Part shown: positions 27,501-36,874 of the stretch, one piece after another
Layout of the letters: each line of letters opens with the position of its first letter
How positions within the stretch are numbered: the stretch's first letter is position 1
Assembly (NCBI GenBank): GCA_029721515.1
Contig: CM056567.1
Location: forward strand, 7,589,507 to 7,653,506
Source: Synanceia verrucosa
Taxonomy: Eukaryota; Chordata; Actinopteri; Perciformes; Synanceiidae
Length of the DNA: 64,000 bases
Direction of reading: 5' to 3'
Notes under the pieces: model-generated
Told to the model about the DNA's origin: nothing
What the model saw: only the letters and a program-made list of their open reading frames with translations
Databases searched by the model: none
Made by a program: the position numbers and the translations under genes

Positions 27501-29422
27501 GACTTTCAATAAATTGGTGGTAAAACATTGCAAACACTGTTAAATGTCAAATTTAGTGACATTATATATTTGTTACATTCTATTAAATGTTATTGTGATA
27601 CTGACTAGAGTGTTACCTGGGCACCGATGTCCTGCAGCTCCTTGCAAGACTCAGGGAAGACATCAGTGGCAATAATGGGATAACCGTTCTTTAACAGGTT
27701 TTTAGCCATGGGACTGCCCATGTTTCCCAGACCAATAAACCCCACTGGAGTTTTTGAGGCCATTGACCGCGTTGACACTGAGGGAAGACAACAAAGATGC
27801 CATTAGTGGTGCGAGAGAAAGTGTAAGACTAATTTAATTGAAATCAAGAGAAATACAAATACATTTTAAACCTTAATCGTTTGACCATAATTGTAAGGTT
27901 GCACACATTTGTAATAAAAAGAAAAACTGTGATAGTACAGTTGATTAGTTTATTTCTGCTTGCCAAAACAAAGGCAAGGAACATTTATTTGTACATTCCT
28001 TTCAAATGCAGAGGAAATCCACAGTTCTTCATATTAAATAAAGGTAAGACTACTTTCTATCATGAGTAATGCTATAAAAAAGTATAGCTAATGACTATTA
28101 GATCAACTAGAAGTGAAAAGCAACTGAAAAAAAATGTTGTCCTTAAATTTTCCAAAAGGAAACAAATAATCAGTGTCAATAACAACAGAGAAAATGTTTC
28201 TGCTGTAACTTATGACCAGCTTTCGGACAGTCTGGCCAGGCTGTTAAACACTGCCAGGTTAACAGAGACTAAACAGAGTGGAAACTCTGGCAGTGAACCA
28301 ACCAGACTACAACAACAGGATTAGACCTGGATAGTGAAGCCCAAACAGAAAGACCTTAAATTCAATCAACCCAACATATACTGTTGGTACCTAAATTCTT
28401 TTTTTACTCCAGGGATGATACTTTTCATAATTCCTTCTAGACGATATAGAATAGAACCTCAGATAATAATCTAATTCTTTGTTCATGTTTTGTTCTTATT
28501 TTACATGTAAGTTTAGTCCTAATAACACAACAACATTTAGTAAGATGAGGATCTACTATGATGTTATATGAAATACAGAATACATTCAACGTCGAAAAAC
28601 TGCAACATGTCTGATCTATACTTGCTTTTTCTTAAGTTGAAATAATACCAAAATAATAACAATAATAATAATAATAATAATATGGCTTAATATTTTCACA
28701 AGTATGTCAACAAATTTGAAATGGTTGCTGGCATTAGTTTACATTTTTATATATATATTTATTTATATTTCTTGTATATTTGGCTGCTGCAACAACTCAA
28801 TTTTAAAGTCATCTATCTATCTAATGCAATGCTAGGATTAATTTAATAAAAATATAATAATGGTTCAAAGCATAACTATTTCAACACTTGAAAAATACAT
28901 GCAGTGAAAAATGACCAGTAATAATATCATGCCAGTGTCCCAGTGTCCCCTGAACTATGACCAAACTATATTGTTTCTGGTGCAGAAAACGTTGTGTTGC
29001 ATTGTAGGGGGGACAGGGGGAGTGGACAGAGTAGGCGTTGAAGCAGTGCTACACTGCAGAGTTTACCCATCTCAAGAACTATTTGTCCCTTAGCTGTTAC
29101 TACTCAGTGCTTCACAGTTCATCATGCTCATGTCCACTAAGCACACTGTCCAAACATACCGCATGACTGAACACCACACAGCAGGTGGTTAACTCGGGGA
29201 CACTGTGTCCAAACCGTCACGCTATCTAGCACGGGTAGTAAGTATTCATACTTTCTTCAGGTGGCTAACAAGCTAGCTAACAGACTGGAACAAAGAATGT
29301 TCCTCTTATCTTTTCCTCTCAAAAAAGGAATGGAAACATTCAAATACGTTACCCAAAGCAAAGTCGACATGTTTATTCCACCTTAGCAACACATTTCGCG
29401 ACCCTCTAAACAACGCAGCCAT
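11018..29422 (-). CDS. hibadh: 3-hydroxyisobutyrate dehydrogenase, mitochondrial (whole gene, 8 coding exons)
   Basis: The enzyme oxidises 3-hydroxyisobutyrate to methylmalonate semialdehyde with NAD+ in valine breakdown, in the mitochondrial matrix. Coding exons in order: 29422-29353, 27777-27617, 27361-27252, 27087-26966, 17378-17245, 16687-16611, 11885-11729, 11176-11018. All introns are GT-AG and the phases join to 990 nt (329 aa; human is about 336). The N-terminus (MAALFRGSRNVLLRWNKHV) is Arg-rich without acidic residues before D20, as in a mitochondrial presequence. The Rossmann motif GFIGLGNMG is at residues 36-44, the substrate loop FMDAPVSGG at 147-155, and the catalytic Lys of AAKICNNM is K202. 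No frameshift or stop is present. It lies head-to-head with tax1bp1, as expected from vertebrate synteny. Which teleost duplicate (a or b) this is cannot be decided here. Confidence 0.96.
11177..11728 (-). other. hibadh: hibadh intron 7
   Basis: GT-AG intron of 552 bp. It holds an A/G-rich run near 11,500; nothing else was recognised. Confidence 0.9.
11729..11885 (-). CDS. hibadh: hibadh coding exon 7
   Basis: Encodes the end of R225 to K277, with LGLDPKLLAKILNMSSGRCW and NNYQGGFGTTLMAK in the all-helical C-terminal domain, nearly identical to mammalian HIBADH. The donor is GTACAA. Confidence 0.96.
14511..14579. repeat. (ACAG)n(CA)n microsatellite
   Basis: A few ACAGAC units lead into (CA)n from 14,532 to 14,578. 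Confidence 0.95.
15779..15834. repeat. (AC)28 microsatellite
   Basis: Perfect AC run of 28 units in hibadh intron 6. Confidence 0.98.
16160..16525. mobile_element. Degenerate hAT-like MITE relic
   Basis: The stretch starts near GGCCTGCACAATTGAATATT and AATCACGATTTTCACCTCAC and ends with AACAATCACAATACATAACC and GATCTCAATTCTGATCAAA. Both halves have the style of common fish elements that begin GGCTGCACGATTAAT and carry an inverted partner at the other end. The copy is too degraded to show clean termini or a target duplication. Confidence 0.35.
16611..16687 (-). CDS. hibadh: hibadh coding exon 6 (catalytic lysine)
   Basis: Encodes A200-I224 and two bases of R225. It begins AAKICNNMLLAIGMIG, so K202 aligns with the catalytic Lys of beta-hydroxyacid dehydrogenases. 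The reading frame joins exon 5 in phase 0 and exon 7 in phase 2. Confidence 0.95.
16688..17244 (-). other. hibadh: hibadh intron 5
   Basis: A 557-bp intron, AT-rich, with a C9 run near 16,890. Nothing else was recognised. Confidence 0.9.
17245..17378 (-). CDS. hibadh: hibadh coding exon 5
   Basis: Encodes G155-Q199, with LTFMVGGVEEEYKAAQELL and ending NVIYCGAVGTGQ, directly before the catalytic lysine segment. The acceptor is GTTTAG and the donor GTGAAG. Confidence 0.95.
17701..17752. repeat. (TG)26 microsatellite
   Basis: Perfect TG run in hibadh intron 4. Confidence 0.98.
19511..19572. repeat. Compound (CT)n(CA)n microsatellite
   Basis: CT units (19,511-19,523) pass into CA units up to 19,572. 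Confidence 0.97.
20053..20120. repeat. (GT)n microsatellite with GCGT interruption
   Basis: GT run from 20,053 to 20,100 continues as GCGTGCGTGCAT and more GT. Confidence 0.97.
24470..24501. repeat. (TG)16 microsatellite
   Basis: Perfect TG run; a second, shorter one lies at 24,601-24,620. Confidence 0.97.
26966..27087 (-). CDS. hibadh: hibadh coding exon 4 (substrate-binding segment)
   Basis: Encodes the rest of K114 to the first base of G155, with LLIDSSTIDPAVSRE and the family signature FMDAPVSGG. The signature glycines continue across the next splice. It is separated from exon 5 by the largest intron of the gene (9.6 kb). Confidence 0.95.
27088..27251 (-). other. hibadh: hibadh intron 3
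   Basis: A 164-bp GT-AG intron without further features. Confidence 0.93.
27252..27361 (-). CDS. hibadh: hibadh coding exon 3
   Basis: Encodes residues 78-113 and two bases of K114, including VAEKADRIFTMLPSS, the end of the Rossmann domain that recalls human ADRIITMLPTS. The donor is GTAAGC and the exon leaves in phase 2. Confidence 0.94.
27362..27616 (-). other. hibadh: hibadh intron 2
   Basis: A 255-bp GT-AG intron, AT-rich, without further features. Confidence 0.93.
27617..27777 (-). CDS. hibadh: hibadh coding exon 2 (NAD-binding motif)
   Basis: Encodes V24-Q77, including the dinucleotide-binding glycine motif GFIGLGNMG followed by SPMAKNLLKNGYP. The acceptor follows CCCTCAG and the donor is GTAACA. 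The exon enters in phase 1 and leaves in phase 0. Confidence 0.95.
27778..29352 (-). other. hibadh: hibadh intron 1
   Basis: A 1.6-kb AT-rich intron with an (AAT)n repeat at 28,651-28,682 and a GCTA-rich patch at about 29,264-29,281. Short open frames here show no splice context or recognisable protein. Confidence 0.85.
28651..28682. repeat. (AAT)n microsatellite
   Basis: AAT units with one AAC interruption. Confidence 0.95.
29353..29422 (-). CDS. hibadh: hibadh coding exon 1 (presequence)
   Basis: The exon begins at the only plausible ATG and encodes residues 1-23 plus one base (phase 1). Residues R6, R9, R14 and K17 with few acidic residues suggest a mitochondrial targeting peptide. The donor is GTAACG. 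Two inverted CCAAT boxes lie 90-125 bp upstream. Confidence 0.88.
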
Positions 29423-29504
29423 ACTTTTTTTCCCCTTGACCTCGGCGTACAGTGACAGCTGTCAAACCAGGAAAGCCCAGCTTGCACTGTTATGATTCAC
29501 TGAA

Positions 29505-29580
29505 TTTTTCACCAATCGCAGCGCTTGATGAGTTTCAGCAGCCAATGGGAACGAGGCAAAGAGGCGGGACTTCCTGTGCT
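29505..29580 (-). promoter_or_regulatory. hibadh: Probable hibadh core promoter
   Basis: Read on the minus strand, this stretch holds an ETS site (CAGGAAGT, near 29,569-29,576), a GC box (CCCGCC, 29,563-29,568) and two inverted CCAAT boxes (29,542-29,546 and 29,512-29,516) spaced 30 bp apart. It sits 90-160 bp upstream of the hibadh ATG with no TATA box, as usual for housekeeping genes. This is a prediction from motifs alone. Confidence 0.5.
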
Positions 29581-29907
29581 TTTACCTAATGCCCTTTAGC
29601 CGCTTCTGTGACTACAGTATCTAACCAAATGAACAGAAACGTGAAGTAAATAAATTTAACCACAATCAAATCAGTTATAATTTAATATACCGTGTGTATT
29701 TAGCTTTTCAATGAATGATCTCACATGGGGAATGAACACTCATACATAGACTGCGGATGATGAGCCACAGTAATCCTGTGGTGCAGTTGCAAATCAGAAG
29801 GGATATAATAAGTATCCGAAGCAAGGGAAGAGATATGATCGATTGATTTAAGTAACATGAGCAATTTATAAGGGTATATTAATAGTACAGTACAGTTGTA
29901 GGCACAC

Positions 29908-30035
29908 CTCTCCCCCTTCGCATCCTCAGCATCATACAGCACGGTGTCCCGGAAGTTCAGCATTAGTTGCTCTTTCAGGAAGAGACGCATCATCGTCAGA
30001 GGTTTGTCAACAAAGGGGCCCGTGGCAGAAAACAT
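29908..30035 (-). CDS. Possible unrecognised coding exon
   Basis: A minus-strand ATG at 30035 opens 42 codons plus two bases before a good donor (GAGAG/GTGTGC). The frame starts MFSATGPFVDKPLTMMRLF and ends VLYDAEDAKGE. Codon third positions are C or G rich (CTG, TTC, AAC, GAC, GTG), unlike the AT-rich surroundings. I do not recognise the protein. The pattern 'FVDKPLT..LFLKEQL..' is loosely like tubby-fold LURP-one-type proteins, but this is weak. No second exon was found before the hibadh promoter. It may be an orphan exon, a pseudogene fragment or chance. Confidence 0.22.
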
Positions 30036-30059
30036 CGGCCTGCCTCTCTTTTGCAAGTG

Positions 30060-30180
30060 GAATTCACGTGAAAAGGGTACTGTTTCAATTTCAAGCTAAA
30101 TCAGCGCATGTGATGTTTGTGTCTTGTTGCAGCACGCTAGCTAGCTGACGACGATACTGTTCAGCTAGCTAGTGACTTGA
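30060..30180 (+). promoter_or_regulatory. tax1bp1: Possible tax1bp1 promoter / 5' leader region
   Basis: The palindrome TTCACGTGAA (30,063-30,072) holds a TCACGTGA E-box, followed by a GCTA-rich stretch of a sort I associate with fish first exons and introns. The first coding exon of tax1bp1 starts with a clear acceptor at 31,334, so a noncoding first exon must lie upstream, and this is the most promoter-like place. The start site itself cannot be placed. Confidence 0.3.
30137..30172. repeat. Perfect 12-bp inverted repeat (GCTA-rich hairpin)
   Basis: CTAGCTAGCTGA (30,137-30,148) is answered by TCAGCTAGCTAG (30,161-30,172) over a 12-nt spacer. It lies between the E-box and the first coding exon of tax1bp1. 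Confidence 0.9.
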
Positions 30181-31337
30181 CACAGCATGGCCTGTTCACA
30201 AGCTAATGTTAGCTGCTTAGCCACCTTAAATAAGATTAGCCTCTGACTGACTGAGGTGCTTTTATATGGCATAGCTTTACGTAGGATGGAAAGGCTGAAA
30301 AACGTGTGATCGTCACTGTGGATTTTATGTTAGCTGCTTAGCTGACTTGAGAATGTGTTGTGACTGTCACTTTCTCATGCATTTATCTTCGTCGGGGGTT
30401 GGCTTGAATGGACATGCAGGACAGGAGTGGTTTGTTGTTGTAGCTTTAGTCTCATCCAGCAAAATGTGAATTGATGAATCGGGATCGACATGCTCTCTTG
30501 GCCACCCCCTAAGGCTCACTCAGTCTGAGCATTTAAAGGTGCCTTGCTGTATGTTGTAATCAGTCATGGTGCAGTGTCTTCCAACCCCAGTTACATCAGC
30601 TAGATATTCAATTTAGTGAAAGAAACCTTTGCTGAATCATGAGCTGTCATTTAGTACTGTGTAGTCATAAAGTTTGGGATGTTGCGGAGGGATCTTGATT
30701 TTGGAAAAATGCAGAAAAACAGGAAAAGCTACACCCAATTGACTTTAACAGGTAAAACATGGACTTGAAAACATGGATTTCCTTTTTTTAGTAAAAGTAT
30801 AATATCACACCTAATTGAAAATTGTACATCTGATCATAGGTTGTGGGATGCCCTCAAGTTTATTCATTAGACAGTGCTTTGTGTCATTTTAGGACAGTGA
30901 TGTCATGAAACAGAAGTTTTCTTTGTGCAGCAAATGTCATTACATGACATATTGTCCAAGATTGGATGCAGATTTTGCTCTGTGAGATGGAGACTGAGAT
31001 CCTGTGGTTATTTTAGGTCCAGTCAGATTGATTATACAGACTCTAATCCCAGAGTCACAGTCTGTAGCACATGACGACCTCTTTATCCTTAAACCCTTAT
31101 TTTTAGATATGAAATATCACCAACAAGAGGTGGCTTTATGCTGTGCGCCACTGCTAGGTCTTTTATTTCATCCTAATGTATTTTCCGAGAAAGTGTGGGC
31201 ACTCATACTGGAGGTTTTGGAAGCCACTTTTACTTTATTTGTCTTTTTGTTGTGTGTGTGAGACTGACATAAACTTGTCCTTCAGTCTACCGTGGTACTT
31301 AACTTCTCTGTCCTCTGCTCTTTTGTCTAACAGACAA

Positions 31338-31346
31338 ATGAAGTGA
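31338..31346 (+). CDS. Two-codon upstream ORF before the tax1bp1 start
   Basis: ATG-AAG-TGA lies on the same exon as the main start and ends 13 nt before it. It is upstream of the main ATG in any transcript using this acceptor. Whether it is translated cannot be told from sequence. Confidence 0.4.
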   Translation: MK

Positions 31347-31359
31347 CCAACAGGACACA

Positions 31360-31548
31360 ATGTCATCATTCCAGGTGGTGGACTCGTCACCGGGCAGCAG
31401 CGTCAGCGTCATGGAAACGTCCAACTTTGCCCACGTCATCTTCCAGAATGTGGGGAAGAGTTTCCTGCCCCAGGCACCTCTGGAGTGTCGCTACACCCTG
31501 ACCCCTTACATCACTCCCCACCCCAAAGACTGGGTGGGCATCTTCAAG
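31360..31548 (+). CDS. tax1bp1: tax1bp1 coding exon 1 (SKICH start)
   Basis: Encodes residues 1-63. The exon proper starts at 31,334 after TAACAG, so 26 nt of 5' UTR are on it. MSSFQVVDSSPGSSVSVME gives about a dozen more residues than the human N-terminus before TSNFAHVIFQNV. The exon ends WVGIFK in phase 0. Confidence 0.94.
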
Positions 31549-34500
31549 GTACATCACACACACACTTTAACCCTCACTAGGCTTCAAAGGCATCGTCAGA
31601 CATAACCAATAAAGGCCCAGACTTTTATTAATCGAAATAATTTAGATTACAAAGAGATATTTAGAGACTGAACTGTTCCCAGCTCATTACATAAGTGTTT
31701 GTTAGATGGATTATGTGTTAGGGGTTTATTAAGTGGCCATAAGTTTGCAGTGGGTACGTTAACACACACATCCGCTTTGACACTAATGATTCACCTCTTC
31801 ACGACATGTCTAAAACTTCACCACAAGCTTTGGTGTGGTTGTTCTGCATGCGGAAAGAAGAAGAGTGTACATGGTGGGCTGGTTGCAGTAGGTCTTGCTG
31901 GGGGGAAAACATTTGGTGCTCTTTATGAACCACTCTGATTCTTATTAGGACCTCCTTTCCCCCCACTTCACTTGTTCGCTCCCCTTCGTCTTTCCATCAG
32001 TCTCTGCTTCCTGCTAACCAACTTTTATCAAGGCCATCAAATCTCACACATAATTAACAGGAAATGTGAACTAGGAAACTTAATGTCTCGTAAAGTCAAA
32101 AGACAAACATTTTATTGTTGTTTAAGAACTGACTTCAAATCCACCAGCTCAATTAAAAAGGAATAAAGATGCTGTGTTTATATGGAAAAAAAAAGTCAAT
32201 TGGAAAATTTAATTGTTGTAATCCGCGCTAATGAAATCTGTTTGATGGTGCGTCTTGTCAGAGAACAAGCAGACCGCGCTTTAACCCTGTTGACGTACAT
32301 GTCTGTCTTTTTGACTGGTCATAAATATTTAGCTTCCACTCAGCTTGTGATAATTTCCACTTTTTTTTTGTCAGCAGGGCATGCATCTTGAAGTCAGTAT
32401 TTCTGTTGTTCTTTGGTTATAATAGGAAATTAACTCATCTCGCTTAACAAATCCTAATGACTCTTGTGATTTGGCTTGAGTTTTGTTGGGTTGTTTCGAA
32501 ATCATCATGAAACAAATCAACAATTATGGAGGATTATTAAAAACGATTGATTAGATATGACATTCCTATTGAGCACCTACTATCAATAAAGATGACATTC
32601 TGTCATGTGAGTCTTTTTGCCTCCCGGAGGCAACACCTCTGTGCAGGGATGACTCAGATAGAGGGCATTCTCTCCATCTTACCTGTCTCATCCATAGGCG
32701 TTACCTGGTTCAGTGAGAGACACTGCAATCAAGCTGAGTCTCTATAATGAGGATGACTCAGACAGGCACTGCTCATTTGACTTGTGCACAGACACCCCCT
32801 AGTGGCTGAAAATGATAATAGCACAACAACAAGGATCCTCCTTTTAAAACAAACTTGCTCCTGCACTCAAACACAGCACCCACAGGAAACATCACCAGTA
32901 AAAACTCTTGTTTTCCAGCATGTTTCATACATTAAAAAAAGAAAAATAATAGTTTTACATCGAAAGCTTTGTTTAGTTTAAGATTTAAAATCACACATGC
33001 AACCCTATACACAACTCCCTAAAAAGCCCTGTGGAGGTTTTTGGTCGTGGCATGTTTGTTGGGTCGGCAGGGAGAAACCCGTTGTGTGAGCGTATAATTA
33101 AAGTGTCATCGTGCTGCTCACTCACACCTCACACTGAGTGATTGATCGCTGCTTTGCCTGTGATTACTTTATAACATCACTCCCGTGTTGGAATGCCACA
33201 CCATACCGAGGAAAACGTCAGTCAACTTCACTCTGCAATTAGCCAAATTATTTATGTCTGTGCTGTCTTAAGCAAACACACGTGAGCACACAAGCTAACC
33301 TGGCAGGTGTCCACGGCGGCCTAGCCTCTCGCTGAGATACTGTTGGATGTGGAAAGAATGTTCTTGGCCCAGGTTTTCCCACTGACAATTACCATTTGTT
33401 TGAAATAGCATTATACTGAATGTAATGGGTTGATGTGGCACACACTGCAATTATGTATCAGGCAGCTGCGTTACCTTACCTGAATTTCTGACAAATGTTT
33501 TGACTAGCTCAGTTGATTTACTGTGGCCCTTATTTCAAGTTTCCCAATGCTTTGTCAGTTATTGGCCTATTCTTATGTTTTCCTGGATTGTTTTTTACTA
33601 CTGACTATTGTTTATTCAAGCATCTAACTGCTGATTTTTACATGTGAACACAGCGATCCCTCCCGGAGTTGTGTGCATCCTATAATTCCCAGCACACCAT
33701 TGTCAACCATCTGCCTACACTGTAATACTATATGATTGCTATTTGGCAGCTGTGCAAAGGAGAAACTTTCTCTTGTGCCACATTTTCCTCAGTTTTTGTA
33801 AATGTATAAAAGGTCTCGCAGAGCCACAGGTGGTTGAGTTATCCACAGCTGAAGTGTAGTTATGCAATGTCACAAACATGTATCACACATGTGCGTTGAA
33901 ACGAGGTGTGTGTGTGTGTGTGCGCATGAAAGGCCCAGACAGGGAGAGTGTGCGGTTTTGCGCGACAGATTTACGACGCAGGACCTGAGTTATGATGTTC
34001 ACAACTCCCTTTCATCATCTGTCACCTAACAACACATGAAATCCATGGAATTACATCTCCCTTGCCATTTTGTGTAAAATTTTCACCTTTTCTTCCTCCC
34101 CCTTTCTCATTTCCACGTGGATTGTATCATGATTTTGCGCACACAGGCAAACCTACGTACACCCCCGCCTTCCTTCCCCATTCTCACACCTTCACTGCCT
34201 CTCTTTCTTTGTGAGCCCAGAAGGGGAAGGAGAGAGGAGGAGGAGGAGGAGGAGGTGTGGAAGAATGAGGGCCATGGTTTTAAATGTTTCCATTCTTGAT
34301 TTGAACATCGTGTGTAACCCCTCAGCTTTTTTCATTCACTGGGTTTTTGAAAATAAAGTAAAATAAAAATGATAAAATATCATCTGGCTATTAACCACTT
34401 ATGTCAGTGTGAAAATTTGTGGTTTTATCTACTGAGTCAAGCATTATTTTTCTGTTTTGGATCAACATTTATGTTGCTGTTTACATTCTTAGGTGGGTTG

Positions 34501-36246
34501 GAGCACAGCCAGAGACTACTACACTTTCCTTTGGTCTCCCATGCCTGAAAACTACGAACCAGGAAGTACTGTGCATAGGACTGTAGTGTTTCAAGGTACA
34601 CACACACACACACAGTATGTAAACCACTATACAGACCGAGGATATTCCAAAGTAACTCCTCCATTTTACGGCGCGTATAAAAACCAGCACTTTTATTTAA
34701 TAAGGAAACACAACCGCAAACGGCGGCCTGGGACCTGAGCACCACTCAAACCACACACAGACACACACACAGGTTGAAGGCCTGCAAACTGGTTTTACTG
34801 GGCCTGAAACGGTCAGATATTACACAGTGAAAATATGAGAGTGTGCTGTGGTGTGTCAGTAGTCAGTAAAACTGGTTGGTTGCCGGATGTTCTGCATTCA
34901 CTCCTCCGTCCCACAGAGCTCACAGTGAAGCAACGGGCTGCACATATAAATGATGCGTCGCCGACGGAACTACTGAACATTTGCAGATAAATTTACCCGC
35001 TGCTGTGTGAAAGAAGCAGGCTCATCTGTTTCCATGCAGTGTAATGTCTTGTGAACAGCTACTTCAGGTATTGTCTGAATGTTTTGGCCAGGTCTACCTC
35101 AAACACTGCGTTGAGTACTGCTTGATTAAATCAGTCTTAAATGTAAATGAAAAACAAAACGATAACACACTCTCTTATCTCTTTGTAGGTTATTATGTTC
35201 CTAAATCTGATGGAGAGTTCTACCAGTTTTGCTATGTCACACATGTTGGTGACATCAGGGGAGCCAGTACACCCTTCCAGTTCAGGTCAGCCACACCTAC
35301 GGAAGAACTTCTGACTGTTACGGAGGACGACAGCAACTCAGACATACTGGTCGTCACCACCAAGACTGGCCTTCTAGAGGTATGCTACACAGGATGAGGA
35401 TGTTTATTTTTCTATTTTCCGTCATTTCTGGGTCTTGGTCTTCCAGATCCAGAGGTTTTGTTCTGAATATGATCTGGCCTTGTGAAGTAGAATGGCATAA
35501 ATAAACTGTTATATTATTGTCGTCATAGACGGTGACAGGAACGTCACACAATATGTTATATTTTTCTTGTGCTTTATAAATGACGCTAACTGTCCTCAAG
35601 AAGCAGATTCCATCCTCATCTTATCTCTCCTCATACCCTTAACTCACTTCCTGCCTGGCAGCATGTGGAGGAGGCACAGCAGGAGCGCAGGGAGCTGCTG
35701 AAGGCCATGCGCCTCCTCCAGGAGGAGAAACAGCAACTGCAGGAGGAGCAGAAACGACTGGCCAGAGAGAGGGAGCAGGAGAGGGAGACATGCTGTCTGC
35801 TGAGGACACACAACCAGGTTAGAGAGAAGTTGTGCTTTTTGCACACAGCATAAATGAAGCAGTCCAAGATACTTTTGCCTTCATATCAGATGATTTATTT
35901 TCTCTTTTAACAAACAAAAAAATGCACTATTGAGTATAATATGAGGTTAAAGATTGTACGGATTATACCGTTTCCCCACCCCCCTCCTCATAGCCCAGGT
36001 GATCTTCATCATCATCATCATCATCATCCAGCCCATGAACTTGTCCAAATTATATTATTAAATTCAATTACATTAGATTTAGGGCTGGCGCCGTGTTAAC
36101 GCAATCCGTGGCGGCATGCACAATAGTAAGTCTAATTGGACAAACTACCCGAAATGTGTAACAACTAAAGACGATGAAAGCAGGTCATGAAGCAGAACTC
36201 CATTCAAAAAAAAATCAAGGAAACTAACAACGCAGTCATATATGCG

Positions 36247-36295
<49 letters not shown>

Positions 36296-36299
36296 CGTG

Positions 36300-36331
<32 letters not shown>

Positions 36332-36795
36332 CACGTATATATATATATATATATATATATACGTGTATATATATACACGTGTATATATATATATATACGT
36401 GTATATATATATATATATACACGTATATATATATATATATACGTGTATATATATACACGTATATATATATACGTGTATATATATATATATATATATACAC
36501 GTATATATATATAAGTCAACAAGTTTGCCCACCCCTGGGATAGAGGATCTCTCATAGAAATAAATTATTATTAATTCATGAGAAAAGATTTTTTGTTTTA
36601 ATAATTCTGCTAATTGGGATGAAATATATACAAGCTTTGAGAGTTTCACTGTTTGTATGTAAATGTGTACAAAGACAGACCGTCTCTATTTGCACACGTG
36701 TGTAGAGCCAGTTCCTCACCAGAGATCACAGGTCTGAAAACTTCAAAGGCCCGAATTTATGAATAATCTGTGTCTACAGAGGGACACACAAAAAG

Positions 36796-36874
<79 letters not shown>

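Noticed and set aside
31004..31261. Open frame of 85 codons just before the tax1bp1 first coding exon
   Set aside because: Starts at GTG, has AT-rich codon use, no recognisable domain and no splice context. It lies in the presumed intron or leader.
36060..36115. GGGCTGGCGCCGTGTTAACGC, thought at first to be a transposon terminus
   Set aside because: No inverted partner or target duplication was found around it.
36145..36649. Long open frames of Ile/Tyr and Thr/His repeats in several registers
   Set aside because: They are direct translations of the TA/GT repeat, not genes.
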